Assembly (NCBI GenBank): GCA_911728435.2
Contig: OU452207.1
Span: forward strand, 868,001 to 932,000
Length of the DNA: 64,000 nucleotides
Origin: Apoderus coryli
Taxonomy: Eukaryota; Arthropoda; Insecta; Coleoptera; Attelabidae
Direction of reading: 5' to 3'
Position numbers and translations under genes: made by a program. Shown here piece after piece: positions 47,195 through 58,174 of this stretch (positions are counted from its first letter, which is position 1; every line of letters starts with the position of its first letter). Under the pieces are notes generated by a model. That model was not told the DNA's origin. It searched no databases and saw only the letters and a list, made by a program, of their open reading frames with translations.

Positions 47195-47465
47195 TAACAT
47201 ATTGAGTTAATTCTTTTTTAGAAATGTAGCTTGACTGTTGGACAATAGGTTTGACCTAGAGTTGATTTTTAAGCAATTGGTTCTTATGTCATAATATACA
47301 GGAGTAAAAAGAACGTATGTTTTTTTTTTGTTAATTTTTGGAGCAATCTGTGAAGTGATTGAATGAAAGTAGAAACTATTCGATAATTGCAAATTAAATA
47401 TTGATCATTTCTGAGCAATTTGGTTTTTTATTCACTCTGAAAACTCACTTATTAAGGAAGTTACA
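47195..47465. repeat. Dispersed repeat, copy 2 of 2
   Basis: Second copy of 6160-6425, same orientation; both end with cactctgaaaactcacttat, taaggaagtt. Confidence 0.7.
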
Positions 47466-47639
47466 TTTTGTCGGTGTGTATATAGCTTTTTCGAAATATT
47501 TGCATTTAAATTACCTGATGAATTCTGAAAACTATTAATATTAGTGAATGTAGGATAATTAATAATAATAATAAGGAAAAGTGTTTAATTCTCGTTGGCA
47601 GTAAAAGAATAAAATATGACAAGTAATTTGCATTTGATG

Positions 47640-47930
47640 TTAAAGATAAGAAAATACTGGAAGGAGAGTGTCGAGTAGATAATTGCTGTCGACTAGTTGT
47701 TGCATTTCGATCGATTTAGCCGTCCACGACTGATTCCTCAGATATCGAGTTCTTTGTTGTTGTATCTCTTCATCATTTTCGTCGAACCAATCCTGATGTT
47801 TTCGTCGCACAAAGCCCACCGTCTCCTCACCCGCAGAGAGCACGGCGGACCTAACTAACGACAACTGTGCTTCAATATCATCTGGACATTCTTGTGGTAG
47901 CCTGGCCTGCAGGTGTTGTTGAAAACACAA
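47640..47930 (-). mobile_element. Non-LTR retrotransposon linker fragment
   Basis: A 96-codon minus-strand frame contains LQARLPQECPDDIEAQLSLV and GFVRRKHQDWFDENDEEIQQ, followed by RYLRNQSWTAKS. The KHQDWFDENDEEIQ block is the conserved linker between endonuclease and RT in a common insect LINE group. Neither enzymatic domain is present. Confidence 0.7.
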
Positions 47931-48516
47931 TTTCGCTCGGTTGTCTTTTCACCTTTGTCTCTGTAAAGGATTTAAAGATAAATTATTAGTAACGACTAGT
48001 GATGAGAATTGGCGACCAAGACGTTTCAGCGCTAGACTTTTCATTGTGGGATTACTCAAAGAATTGAGTTTATTCGAGCACTCTTCTAACACTGAAAATG
48101 AAAATCCTTCAAGATAGTCGGCGCTATATTTACATTAACAATTACCTCAACAGTATCCAGTTCCGTGGAGGACATTTGGACAATGTACAAATAATGGCAA
48201 GATCCAAATAGTATAACTGATTAGTTATCCTAGTGTTTGAACCACAAAATAGAAACAACTCTATGTTTGTACCGAAACAGTAGGTATTACAAAACAAAAA
48301 GCTCTATTTCCGACGTATCCATTGTATCCCACGTAAACATAATAATAATAATAGTATTATGGAGACCACGCGTCATGGCAGAAAAGCATCAAAAAGGCTA
48401 TAAAGAAAAGCAGCACACAGTTTCCATAATAACAAGCAACCGGCCTTTTATTAGCGATTGAAATAATAATAATAATAATGGATATAAAGTCTTTGGACTG
48501 AACACATAACATTCAT

Positions 48517-49523
48517 TCATTCAATAAGTCTGTATGATAAGTAAGGAAAAAACAACAAAATTTTGACAAAACTCGATTTTATTATTCAACATAATTGGCT
48601 TAGAGGGCAATACAACGAGTATAGCAATTTTTCAACTATCCGATACCACTTTTATAGTACGATTTCTCTTTCTCGTCAAAATAGGCCTCAGTTTCAGCGA
48701 TTACTTCATCATTGGACTTAAATTTCATTCCAGGAAGCATTCTCTTGAGATCTGAAAACAGGAAAATGTCACTGTGGGCTAAATCTGGAGAATACGGTGG
48801 GTTGGTAAGCAATTCGAAGCCTAATTCATTCAATTTTGCCATAGTTTTTATCGATTTGTGACAGGGTGCATTGTCTTGGTGAAACCACACTTTTTTCTTT
48901 TGTAAATGTGGCCGTTTCTTTGCGATTGCAGCCTTCAACTGATCCAAAAATGCACAGTAACAGTCGCTGTTGATAGTGGTACCTTTTTGGTGGTAGTCGA
49001 TGAATATTATTCTGTTCGCATCCCAAGATACAGACGCCTTCACTTTACCGGCCGACTGTTGCGTCTTAGCTCGTTTTAGATTCGGTTCGTCTATTGATGT
49101 CCACTCAGCTAACTGTCTTTTGGATTCTGGTGTGTAATAGTGAAGCCATGTTTCATCCATTGTCACATATCGACGATAGAATTTCATTTTATTGCGGTTT
49201 AACAGCGCCAAACTCTCCTCTGAAGCATCAATTCGTTGTTGTTTTTGGTCGACTGTGAGCTCACGCGGCACCCACTTTGCACATAGCTTTCGCATACCCA
49301 AATGTTCATCAAAATACAATGCTATATCAAAACTCGAAACTCACTTTTTTCCATTTTTTTTTTAATAACATACGTTGCTTCACACAAAATGCTCGACGAA
49401 TCAATAGTCAGATTGCTGTCAAATTTATACACGTTTCGGTTGAAGGTTAGTGCTAAATAAAAATCATATGGAAACAATTTTAGTATCGCCATCTATGTGT
49501 CATACTACGGACTTATTGAATGA
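48517..49523 (-). mobile_element. Mariner element with TIRs and internal deletion
   Basis: Terminal inverted repeats tcattcaataagtc (48517-48530 and inverted at 49510-49523) bound ~1.0 kb, against ~1.3 kb for a full mariner. On the minus strand a start at 49354 reads MEKSEFRVLI and then jumps to YFDEHLGMRKLCAKWVPREL, so ~100 codons with the HTH DNA-binding region are missing. The catalytic part is open: TMDETWLHYYTP (Asp 1), WFHQDNAPCHKS (Asp 2), NPPYSPDLAHSD (Asp 3, DD34D), SNDEVIAETEAYFDEKEKSY. The frame stops early at 48636; the rest is in another phase. Non-functional transposase; the ends might still be mobilised. Confidence 0.88.
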
Positions 49524-50126
49524 TTTAATATTATTGTCAATTCTCATTTCGCGTTTTAAGCTAGAAAGGGCCCTCTGTTCTGCACTAATTGTTTAGAAGA
49601 ACAACCACATGATGGTAAATTAAAAGGAACAAAGTACCTACCAATCTTCTTTTCTACTCATAATCATCTAAGATAATGCAGTAGAATTCAAATTTTGTAA
49701 TACTGATTTTCATACTCTTAGAGCAATAAGTTCTAATCGCGGTATCGTCCATTTTTTAATAGGTGAAACGCAAGACTTTACCTGGGCTAGTTGTACACTC
49801 ACTTCCGAATTATCTTCAGCTTTTAAAAATATAGCTGAAGCATAGGAGTCTTTACTTATCACAAAAAATATACAAATTTAAATATATTGTGCCTGTAGAT
49901 TTTAAAAATATTCTGGAATAGCTCATAAACAGGTGCTCTCTATCAAAAAAGGTCAGCTCAGTTTAGCAAAAAGTATATTTTGTCTAGAAAATAGTTTATA
50001 CTAACGTGCGACACAGTTCGCGGCAAGAAGAAGCTTGTCAAAGCTGTCTTTAATTACCTAATTTATGTGTAAAATTTACCCAAATGTCCCCTATATGTAC
50101 GCCAATGAACATAATTTGGACACCCT
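49524..50126. other. No gene recognised
   Basis: AT-rich sequence with no coding or RNA signal I can support. Confidence 0.4.
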
Positions 50127-51366
50127 GCACAGGGGCGTAGTGATGCCGTTATGGGCCTGTGTTCCAAGGATTTCCGGGTCCACCGACTCACTGCCACACC
50201 GATTGAAAAACAAAGTACCAATATTTATACGTTTATTAAGAAATCAAACAACAAAAGTACAATTTAAAATATAAAAACTAAAAAATATACAACATGCTAT
50301 TTTTTAAACCGTGCAAGATAGAGAGTTAGTTAAATTAGAAAAAAGCTGCAGTTTTTGATGCCTATTTAATATCTGTTTACTATGTAGGCAAATTCTTTTT
50401 AGTTTCTGAAATACAGGGTGATTTGTGCAAAAACGCCGAATTTTATTTTCTCAAATATTTTGAAAACTATTGGTTTTCGACACAAATTTTAAATTTTTAA
50501 TATTTAAATCAATAGTTTCTATTATGTTTGTTGTGGCGCGAAGTTAATATGATTGATTAATTGGATTTTTCGCTACGATTTCAAAGAACCAAATCAGTAA
50601 ATTTTTCAGTGGCTTTTCTCTTCTCAAAGTTGGAAAAATAAGAACAAAAGCAATACTTAATATAATCGATAAAGAGTAAACTAAAAAAACTTATTTTTCG
50701 AAAAATTTGTAACGTTTCGGGAACCAATCTGCTCCCGTCGTCAGAGGATTGATTTAACTTCTAAAAACATTAACTTCTATCACTATAACGATATCAAAAA
50801 TTCAAAAAGCTCAGATACCTCGCGCTCATCTATACTTAATATACTTCAAAATCTTTCATAAATAACGTTGTAGTGCTAGAAGTTAATGTTTTTATAAGTT
50901 AAATCAATCCTCTGACGACGGGAATCAATATTATTATTATGTTACTATGTACTTATATCGCAAAGGACAATTGACAACAAAACAACCTAACGTGAGTACA
51001 GACTCATGTTGGGGAATCCCTGAAAAGCGGAACAGCACCAGCGCCGCGGCGCGGTCCAGAGCGGAATCTAGAGGTAGAGGTATATAGATACCTTTTTTCT
51101 GTTTTGTGCTACCCTCTCGAGAGTCAAGTTAGAGGGCAGAACAATGCAGGGGAATAGTCAGTACCGTACTAACTAAAGAAAATTGAAAATCAAGTCAAAT
51201 GTAAAAAAAATCCTAAAATTTATAGGTATTTAATATAGAAAAGATGTAGAATGCAGTACCGGGCCCCTTGAGCATACAGGGCCCGTGTTCCGTGGAACAC
51301 TATGCCCCTGCTTTCAGGAATCTCAAGTTTTCGGTTGTTGCAACCATAATGAATCACCCTGTATAA
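50127..51366. mobile_element. Overlapping remnants of two TIR elements (one hAT-like)
   Basis: The end caggggcgtagtg (50129) has an inverted partner cactatgcccctg (51300-51312); CAGGGGCGTAG-type ends are common in hAT elements. Another end, acagggtgattt (50413), has an inverted partner aatcaccctgta (51353-51364). The two pairs interlock, so they cannot both mark intact elements. Inside is a third inverted pair (50743-50795 / 50877-50920) containing ribozyme-like motifs. No transposase. Confidence 0.5.
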
Positions 51367-52996
51367 CTTCCAATGTGCCATCGATCAACAATCACCTGGT
51401 ATACCAGGCGTTCTATAAGATCTTTTTGCTATAGCAATTTTACGAATGGCTCTATAATATGTAATAAAATAAAACGTACCACATTATTGTACCTACACCA
51501 AAAAAAATCTCTATCTGGAATAATAAAAAGTTATAGGTTGGTTATAAAATAAATCCGTCCAAAACGATTCAAGATAGCGAGCTAAATTCTGTTTACCCTA
51601 TTAAGCTTTTCATAAAAATTTAATCCTGCCACACAAAAACAGCAGTTAAAGCATAATATAGTTTTTGATACACCCTGTATGCCAAAACGCACATTCCACC
51701 AATCAACCCAATAGCAAAGACAGACCAAAGCGCTGGAATGCGCGCGTTTAAAGCGTTTTACCCCGTTACCATAGCAATGCTCACACCATCTCACAGCCAG
51801 CTGCGATTTTCACGAGAAAAACAACAACATGACGCGAGTAACAACGACGTCGGCGTCGTTGCCTCTAAAAACGAAATTCGTACACTAAATGCTCTCTGGA
51901 TGGAACACATTCAATACCCGACCGTCGTGAAGGCTCAGTTTGACGCCGGTCTCCGATTTAGACAACACGCTTAATATCGGCGAACGTTCCAAACAAAATT
52001 TGCTAAAATAAAGTTGTGAAAATGTCGATTTTCACATTCGAACTCATGATGAATTTTTGGGAATAATCGTTTTATGCCACTATATTTGACAATTACATAG
52101 AACTGTACTGAGAATTCCCATCGGGGATCATACCTTTGCATGATTTGTGAACATATACCTTAGTGTATGAACTGTAGAAACGCTCTTTGAGCACGTGAGC
52201 ACATTTACCGCCGATATTGCTTTTACAGCCTTTCGTGCTACAACTGTAACTTATGTACTATATTATGGGCAACAAGTTGTAAGCCACCGTTTGATCTTTC
52301 CGGAGTTCTTGCGGTCAATTTAGAGTTGTTGTTTTGATGGGGGATGTTGTTTTGGAAATGGGGAAGGAGTTTTAGTGGTAAGTAGATGGTTTATTTGTTA
52401 ATAATGAATGTCATATGATGGAGCTTTCAATTGGTTGATTATTAGGGATCGTTATAATGATAACTTCAAAACAAACATTACATTAACAGTTTAGGAATCA
52501 AATTATGTGTTACTAAAAAAATATTTTTTAATTTTAAAGGAGTAGTCCATGCTCTCCAGTGGAGTGCAATTACATTATTATTACAAAGCAAACAAACTTT
52601 GTTACTTCTACTATTTTTGTTTTTTTATTTATTTAACTACTAAATTGAATACATGTTTCAAGGATCTATATCCTCATCATCAATTCTTTACAATTCAGTG
52701 GGAATATTTGAAGATTTAAAAATATATACTCGTATATAATCAAAAGGTGTCAAGACATTTTGGTTTTTACTTTATTAAATGTCTTGATTATACATTGTTT
52801 CCAAGATAAGAATGGAAATGCGTTGGAATCTTGGAAACGGTAGGAGTTACAATGTCGAGTAAACTAGAGAAAAGTTGTACAATTTAAACATCTTTGAAAT
52901 GGTGGTTTAAAAATTAAACTGACTAGACGTTTTCGAGAATTTTAGTTTTTATTTATTTCTCACATTATTTTTACAGATATACAAAAATTAAAAGCA
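51367..52996. other. No gene recognised
   Basis: Mixed sequence; one GC-richer open stretch at 51738-51974 (78 codons, MRAFKAFYPVTIAMLTPSHS...) has no recognisable domain. A GAAACATGT-type motif is present on the minus strand at 52651-52683. A block accaccctgtatgcc-like end (tacaccctgtatgcc) lies at 51669. Confidence 0.4.
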
Positions 52997-53578
52997 CTTT
53001 CTCATTGTTACTTTTTGAGGAGAAAAAGATAGCGTTTAAAAATTTTCACTAAGACGTTTCGTTATTGAAAACCATCAACAACTTGGTTTTTTTCAATACG
53101 GCCCTCCATTTTTTTATTGATAAATTTAAAACCGTTTTCAATTCAAAAATAGGTGGTATACCTATCACATGTAATGGTTTAAGTAATTTTTCAGTGTTTT
53201 TAGCTGTTATTTAAAATTATCCAAGAAAAATCGCCATAATTTATTCTGTACGTGGTTTTTTAAATTTAGTTGAAATTTTTATGCTTTTTGAAGTTATTAA
53301 AAAAACGCCATACTCAGATGATTGTTTTACGCAAAATAAGTGCCAAATTATGGCGATTTTTCTTGAGTAATCTTAAATAACAACTAAAAAGTTATTTAAA
53401 CCATGACGTGTGATATACCAACTATTTTTGAATTGGAAATGGCTTAAAATCTAACAATAAAAAATCTAGGGCAATATTAAAAAAAAATCAAGTTGATGAT
53501 GGTTTTACAAAAACGAAATGTTGTAGCGAAAATTTGTAAACGCTATCTTATTATCCTCAAAATGTAACAATGAGAAAG
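52997..53578. mobile_element. Large foldback element, ~240 bp arms
   Basis: 52997-53242 and 53345-53578 are reverse complements at roughly 80% by eye; both contain tttctcattgttac, agatagcgttta, aaaccatca..caacttg, ttcaattcaaaaatag and caagaaaaatcgccataat. The loop is ~100 bases. The outer right end interrupts a non-LTR RT exactly after SYLIKR, so it may have inserted into that element. No ORF. Confidence 0.88.
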
Positions 53579-54240
53579 TTCTTTTTATTAAGTACGACTC
53601 AATGAGTCTAAAGATAGTCCCCCGAAAACCCATGCCTCTCAACTTAGCCAACAATACATCGCAACTGACCACATCGAAAGCCTTCCGCAGATCGACAAAA
53701 ACCGCAATAACGATGTTTCTATTGTCTAGTTCAACTGAAATTTTATTTAGTAAATCCATTGCCGCTGAGTATTACTTTGCTCAATGAAACCGTATTGATA
53801 TTCATCCAAATTTATGTATTTGCCAATGAATTCAAGCATTCTTTTTTTAATAACTTTTTCAATAATCTTAGAAAATACGCTTAGAACGCTTATCCCATTT
53901 CATCCTTCGCTCCCGCTTTAAAAATGGGACTAATCCTACTTAATTTTAGTTCTTCTGGAAAATTAGCCTAGTATAAGCACTTCCAAAATATCATTTTCCA
54001 GATCAATAAGATCATAAACTGTAATTTGGTCATGCCCAGGAGCTGAGTTTTTCCTTAGATTTTTTACAATATTTTTAAGTTCAATGTCATTTGTCAAATT
54101 AAGAAAGAAACTGTTAAGACAATATATTTCATTAAATTTCAAAAAATTTGGATTATTAAGTAAAATATTTTTTGTTGCTTCTAAATTAATGCCTTCCACA
54201 ATATTTTTACCTACAGTAGAATTTGATGGGGACACAAATA
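53579..54240 (-). mobile_element. Non-LTR RT fragment, several frames
   Basis: The minus strand reads NDIELKNIVKNLRKNSAPGH and DQITVYDLIDL (54235-53963), then in broken frames SRISPIFKAG, SVFSKIIEKVIKKRMLEFIG and YQYGF, then VFVDLRKAFDVVSCDVLLAK, LRGMGFRGTIFRLIESYLIK (53759-53585). These are the first RT blocks (APGxDxI, KAFDxVxxxLL). The palm with the YADD box is missing: the foldback element begins where it should continue. Confidence 0.82.
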
Positions 54241-54632
54241 AAGAATTACACTAGAATTTTGAAAAACAATAATTAACATTTAGGTAGGCATACAGAATAG
54301 AAAAATGTGTACCAGGTGATTCTGAAAAATAATAATCAAAGTAATTTAATAGAAATTGCAATTTTAATTACCGTAGTATATTTTATAAAACATTTTTAAT
54401 TAACATCATTTAAACATTAAAACTTTCTTAAATTTAGAAATAATTAATTAATTTAAAATTGCTACATGATAATATAATCTAGAGGATGTTACATTGCGTT
54501 AAAATAAATGATAAACATTTCTAAGGCGGGATTTTAAATTACAGACTAACAATAAAAACAATATCGGTCGCCACAGATCGATACATTTTTCGTTGGAACA
54601 TACTGTTTATTATTGCAATCTAAATACATTGA
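54241..54632. other. No gene recognised
   Basis: AT-rich spacer before the 2.4 kb transposon. Nothing else is seen. Confidence 0.4.
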
Positions 54633-54635
54633 TTA

Positions 54636-57042
54636 CACAGGCCAACAAAATGAAAAAAAAAATTTGGTGCCAGAAATCTAACATCTGATTTTAGATGTTT
54701 TTAATGTGCTGATTCCAAAAATGCCACCAGATTTTTTCTATCAGCTTTTTGAGATACACGTTACAGGTTAAATGATATATTTTTTTCTGATAAAGGACAA
54801 CAAATAAAGAGATAAATATGTACTTAATCGTCAAAATAGGAATTTCCCAGAATCTAATTAGCCAAATGGATACCTGGAATTGTCCCTGACCCAATGTTCC
54901 TATACTAGGAACTACTCAATACAATGCTCTTACTTACTTTTATACCTGTAATTGCCTATGACCCGATCCTTCTATATCTGCTTGGCTGTACTTGATTTAG
55001 TATATTACTGAGTTTTCCCAAGTAAAGTTGTGCTATCATTTTGTGTAAATTTTGGTCGTTTTGTAGTATCAAGACACTAAACTGAAACAATGGCATCCAC
55101 AAGCAGACGTACCTGTGCAAATCATCCCGATGTTTTTTGTTATGTGTGTGGTGAATACACTTTGAAAGAGAGCAGAAAAAGGATTTCTGACTTTGTGAAA
55201 AGAGCTTATCTTGCCTATTTTGGCGTTCATTTAGGAGATCAAGATAAATCTTGGGCCCCACATTTCATATGTAAAACATGTGTTGAACATTTGCGACAGT
55301 GGACAACTGGAAAGAGGAAGTGCCTAAAGTTTGGTGTACCAATGGTTTGGAGAGAACCGCGGAACCATCATGACGACTGCTATTTTTGTCTCGTTAATAT
55401 TAAAGGCATAAATAGAAACAATAGACACAAATGGACATATCCTGATCTAGATTCTGCAAGAAGGCCTGTAGTGCATTCGGAAGAAATACCCGTTCCATCA
55501 TTCAGCAGTCTACCCAAACTGACAGAAGATGATACAGAAACATCAACGTCTGACGAAGTTAAAAGAATTCAATCAGAAAACGACAGCGATTTTGAAGCAG
55601 ATTTAGCAACTCCGCAGTGTTTCAATCAAGAAGAACTAAACGATCTTATAAGAGACCTGAATCTCTCAAAGGAATCCGCTGAATTACTTGCATCCAGATT
55701 AAAAGAAAAAAATCTACTTTGTCGAGGTACTAATATTACATTTTATCGTAAAAGAGATAAGGATCTGCTGCCTTTTTTCACTCAGGAAAATGACTTGGTA
55801 TTCTGTAACAATATAAAAGGGCTCTTAGAAAAAATGGGTTTGCCTGAATACACTCCAGATGATTGGCGCCTTTTTATTGACAGTTCAAAACGTAGTTTAA
55901 AATGTGTTCTTTTACATAACGGTAACAAATATGGCTCAATTCCTATTGGTCATTCTACTACCATGAAGGAAGAATATGAAACAATAGCATTAGTTTTGAG
56001 AAAAATTAAATACGAAGAACATCAGTGGTCAATTTGTGTTGATTTAAAAATGATTAACTTCCTCCTTGGACAGCAGAGTGGTTATACAAAATATCCTTGT
56101 TTTTTGTGCCTTTGGGACAGCAGAGCTAAAAATGAGCACTGGGTTAACAAAAATTGGCCTTCAAGAGATGTCATGATTCAAGGAATACAAAACGTGATCA
56201 ACGAACCTTTGGTTTCAAGAGAAAAAATCTTACTTCCGCCCTTGCATATCAAGCTAGGCCTAATGAAGCAATTTGTGAAGGCCTTAAATCGAGATGGAAA
56301 TTGTTTTGGGTATTTGTCACGTAAATTTCCTGGCATTAGCACGGAAAAACTAAAAGCTGGTATATTTGATGGTCCTCAAATAAGGCAACTTGTTAAAGAT
56401 CCACAATTCACCACATCAATGAACGAGACTGAATCTAACGCTTGGAGTTCATTTGTTCAAGTAGTACAAAATTTTCTTGGCAATCATAAAGCAGACAATT
56501 ACGTAGAATTAGTGGAAACTATGCTTTCAAATTTTAATATTCTCGGCTGTAACATGAGTATAAAAGTTCACTACCTCCACAGCCACCTAGATCGTTTTCC
56601 AGAAAACTTAGGTGACTGTAGTGAAGAACAGGGGGAAAGATTCCACCAGGATATTAAAACTATGGAAGATCGTTATCAAGGACGATGGGATAGCCACATG
56701 ATGGCGGACTACTGCTGGAGCCTTCAGCGAGACTGCCCTAGTAAACTCCATTCTAGAAAATCGTATAAAAGAAAATTTTTATGTGATTAGTGACTAATGT
56801 AATTATGTAAATTAAGTTTTTGCAATAAATACTTAAATCCATGTGTCTTTGTTTTTTTTAACTGTCAATAGTAATATTATATATTATAACAGTTATAACG
56901 TAAATTATATACACAATTTTTTAAAAAATCTCAAAAACTAGATCTGATAGACAAAATCTGAGAACCTTTTTACATTCTGCATCCAAAAATTACTCAGGAA
57001 CAGTTAAAAAATCGCAGGCACCAAAATGTGTGTTGGCCTGTG
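54636..57042 (+). mobile_element. Complete DNA transposon, 12 bp TIRs, TTA target duplication
   Basis: The left end cacaggccaaca (54636-54647) has a perfect inverted partner tgttggcctgtg (57031-57042). Both are flanked by TTA (54633-54635, 57043-57045), consistent with a 3 bp target site duplication. Inside the ends, ttggtgcc recurs inverted as ggcaccaa. The 2407 bp carry one long uninterrupted ORF. Intact ends, target duplication and open frame suggest a recent insertion. CAC-starting ends with a 3 bp duplication occur in more than one superfamily; I do not assign one. Confidence 0.88.
55090..56790 (+). CDS. Putative transposase, 566 codons, intact, superfamily not assigned
   Basis: A single-exon frame with a good start context (aaacaATGG), filling the 2.4 kb transposon. 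Residues 9-100 hold Cys pairs and His (C17/C20, C61/C64, H67, C97/C100), a likely zinc-binding DNA-binding domain. An acidic linker (130-175) is followed by the core: RLFIDSSKRSLKCVLLHNGN (D264), WSICVDLKMINFLLG (D318), YPCFLCLWDSRAKNEHW with CxxC 337-340, LLPPLHIKLGLMKQFVKAL, GCNMSIKVHYLHSHLDRFPE and SEEQGERFHQDIKTMEDRYQ (E512-E516). D264, D318 and one Glu of 512-516 are candidate catalytic residues; this is inference. I recall similar unclassified proteins in many animals (hydra, fish, insects). A basic tail ends it (SYKRKFLCD). No stop or frameshift. Confidence 0.8.
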   Translation: MASTSRRTCANHPDVFCYVCGEYTLKESRKRISDFVKRAYLAYFGVHLGDQDKSWAPHFICKTCVEHLRQWTTGKRKCLKFGVPMVWREPRNHHDDCYFCLVNIKGINRNNRHKWTYPDLDSARRPVVHSEEIPVPSFSSLPKLTEDDTETSTSDEVKRIQSENDSDFEADLATPQCFNQEELNDLIRDLNLSKESAELLASRLKEKNLLCRGTNITFYRKRDKDLLPFFTQENDLVFCNNIKGLLEKMGLPEYTPDDWRLFIDSSKRSLKCVLLHNGNKYGSIPIGHSTTMKEEYETIALVLRKIKYEEHQWSICVDLKMINFLLGQQSGYTKYPCFLCLWDSRAKNEHWVNKNWPSRDVMIQGIQNVINEPLVSREKILLPPLHIKLGLMKQFVKALNRDGNCFGYLSRKFPGISTEKLKAGIFDGPQIRQLVKDPQFTTSMNETESNAWSSFVQVVQNFLGNHKADNYVELVETMLSNFNILGCNMSIKVHYLHSHLDRFPENLGDCSEEQGERFHQDIKTMEDRYQGRWDSHMMADYCWSLQRDCPSKLHSRKSYKRKFLCD

Positions 57043-57045
57043 TTA

Positions 57046-57880
57046 TCTATATCACCCCAAATTTCTATTATTGAGGTACTTAATTTAGATAAAAACAAAA
57101 ACATAACAATAATGCAGGTAACAACATAATGTTGATAAAACATTTTTTCCCATTATTATTAATTATTTATTCTATTAGATTATGAACCTAGATACAGTAA
57201 GTGTATAAAGACTGGAAACCGCTTAAAACGAAATCAGGACATTCTGTACATACTAACATTTGATTTAAGTTTGTTTTATTAATGTAAATTTATATTTATT
57301 TCATGTAAAAGTGTATTGACAACAATGCCAATAGCGACATAGGGTGCTAAGATCTCTTTAGACAACAACTGGTAAATTTGGTTTAAAAGCTATTAAGCCG
57401 TTTCCAAACTTTATGCACACACTATATATCTCGAGTTCGCATCTATTTATTGCAAAACTTGTGTATTTTACAATAACAATTCGACTAACACATGATGTTT
57501 CTTGCCATTGGTGTCGCTTCCCTCATTATCAAACTTGTACGTACGTGAACTTGAACCCTCAACCACCAAAACAACGAGCGTTGTTGAATTTAATACAGTC
57601 GGTTTAGACTCTGCAAGCCAAAGGTCGGAAGTGAAATATGACGGGCACTTGTATCTACTCCCGATTTTACAACGAAAGTTTGGTACTTATTCATAGTTTA
57701 CTATCCTATGTCTAAATAATGCCGTCATTAGGGTGATAGCGGTTTATACGAAGTGTGTTCAATATATAGGGTGTCCCAGAAGTCCGTCATCAAGCTCAAT
57801 GAAGGGGAAGGGGACGTCCTCTTGTCTACGCTGACTGTTATCTAAAAGTGAGTTTTGAGTTATCACATAAAACTCACTCT
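57046..57880. other. No gene recognised
   Basis: AT-rich spacer. A block tatagggtgtcccagaagtc (57765-57784) resembles the ends of small mariner-like elements. Nothing else. Confidence 0.4.
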
Positions 57881-57884
57881 TTTT

Positions 57885-58055
57885 TTGAATTTTCAGTAGT
57901 AATACCCCTAGTGTCTTGATAATACCGAGATAATTTTGTCATAGAGAATGCCGAAAGCGTCTTGCTATTATCCTTGAGAACTCGCTTGAAGGATTCTTTA
58001 TGACAAAATTTTGAGTATTTATCAAGGCCCGAGGAGTACTCGATAAGATAATTTT
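57885..58055. repeat. Hairpin downstream of Crypton copy 1
   Basis: taataccgagataattttgt, catagagaat (57924-57952) pairs with a block near 57995-58030 (attctttatgacaaaatttt, gagtatttatc). The whole stretch is the reverse complement of 63363-63545, lacking that copy's ~55 base centre. Read on the minus strand it follows the Crypton coding sequence. Confidence 0.8.
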
Positions 58056-58174
58056 TTGCTTTGTAGATATCAAAAATTTGATTGTCAAGCTGACGTTTAA
58101 TAATTTTCAATACAAAATGTATTAGTTTTAATCAAACAAATATTATTCATTTTTATTTAAAACTACAGTTGTGA

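Noticed and set aside
51738..51974. 78-codon GC-richer frame as a gene
   Set aside because: No domain, no splice partners found and no conserved-looking neighbours; composition alone is not enough.
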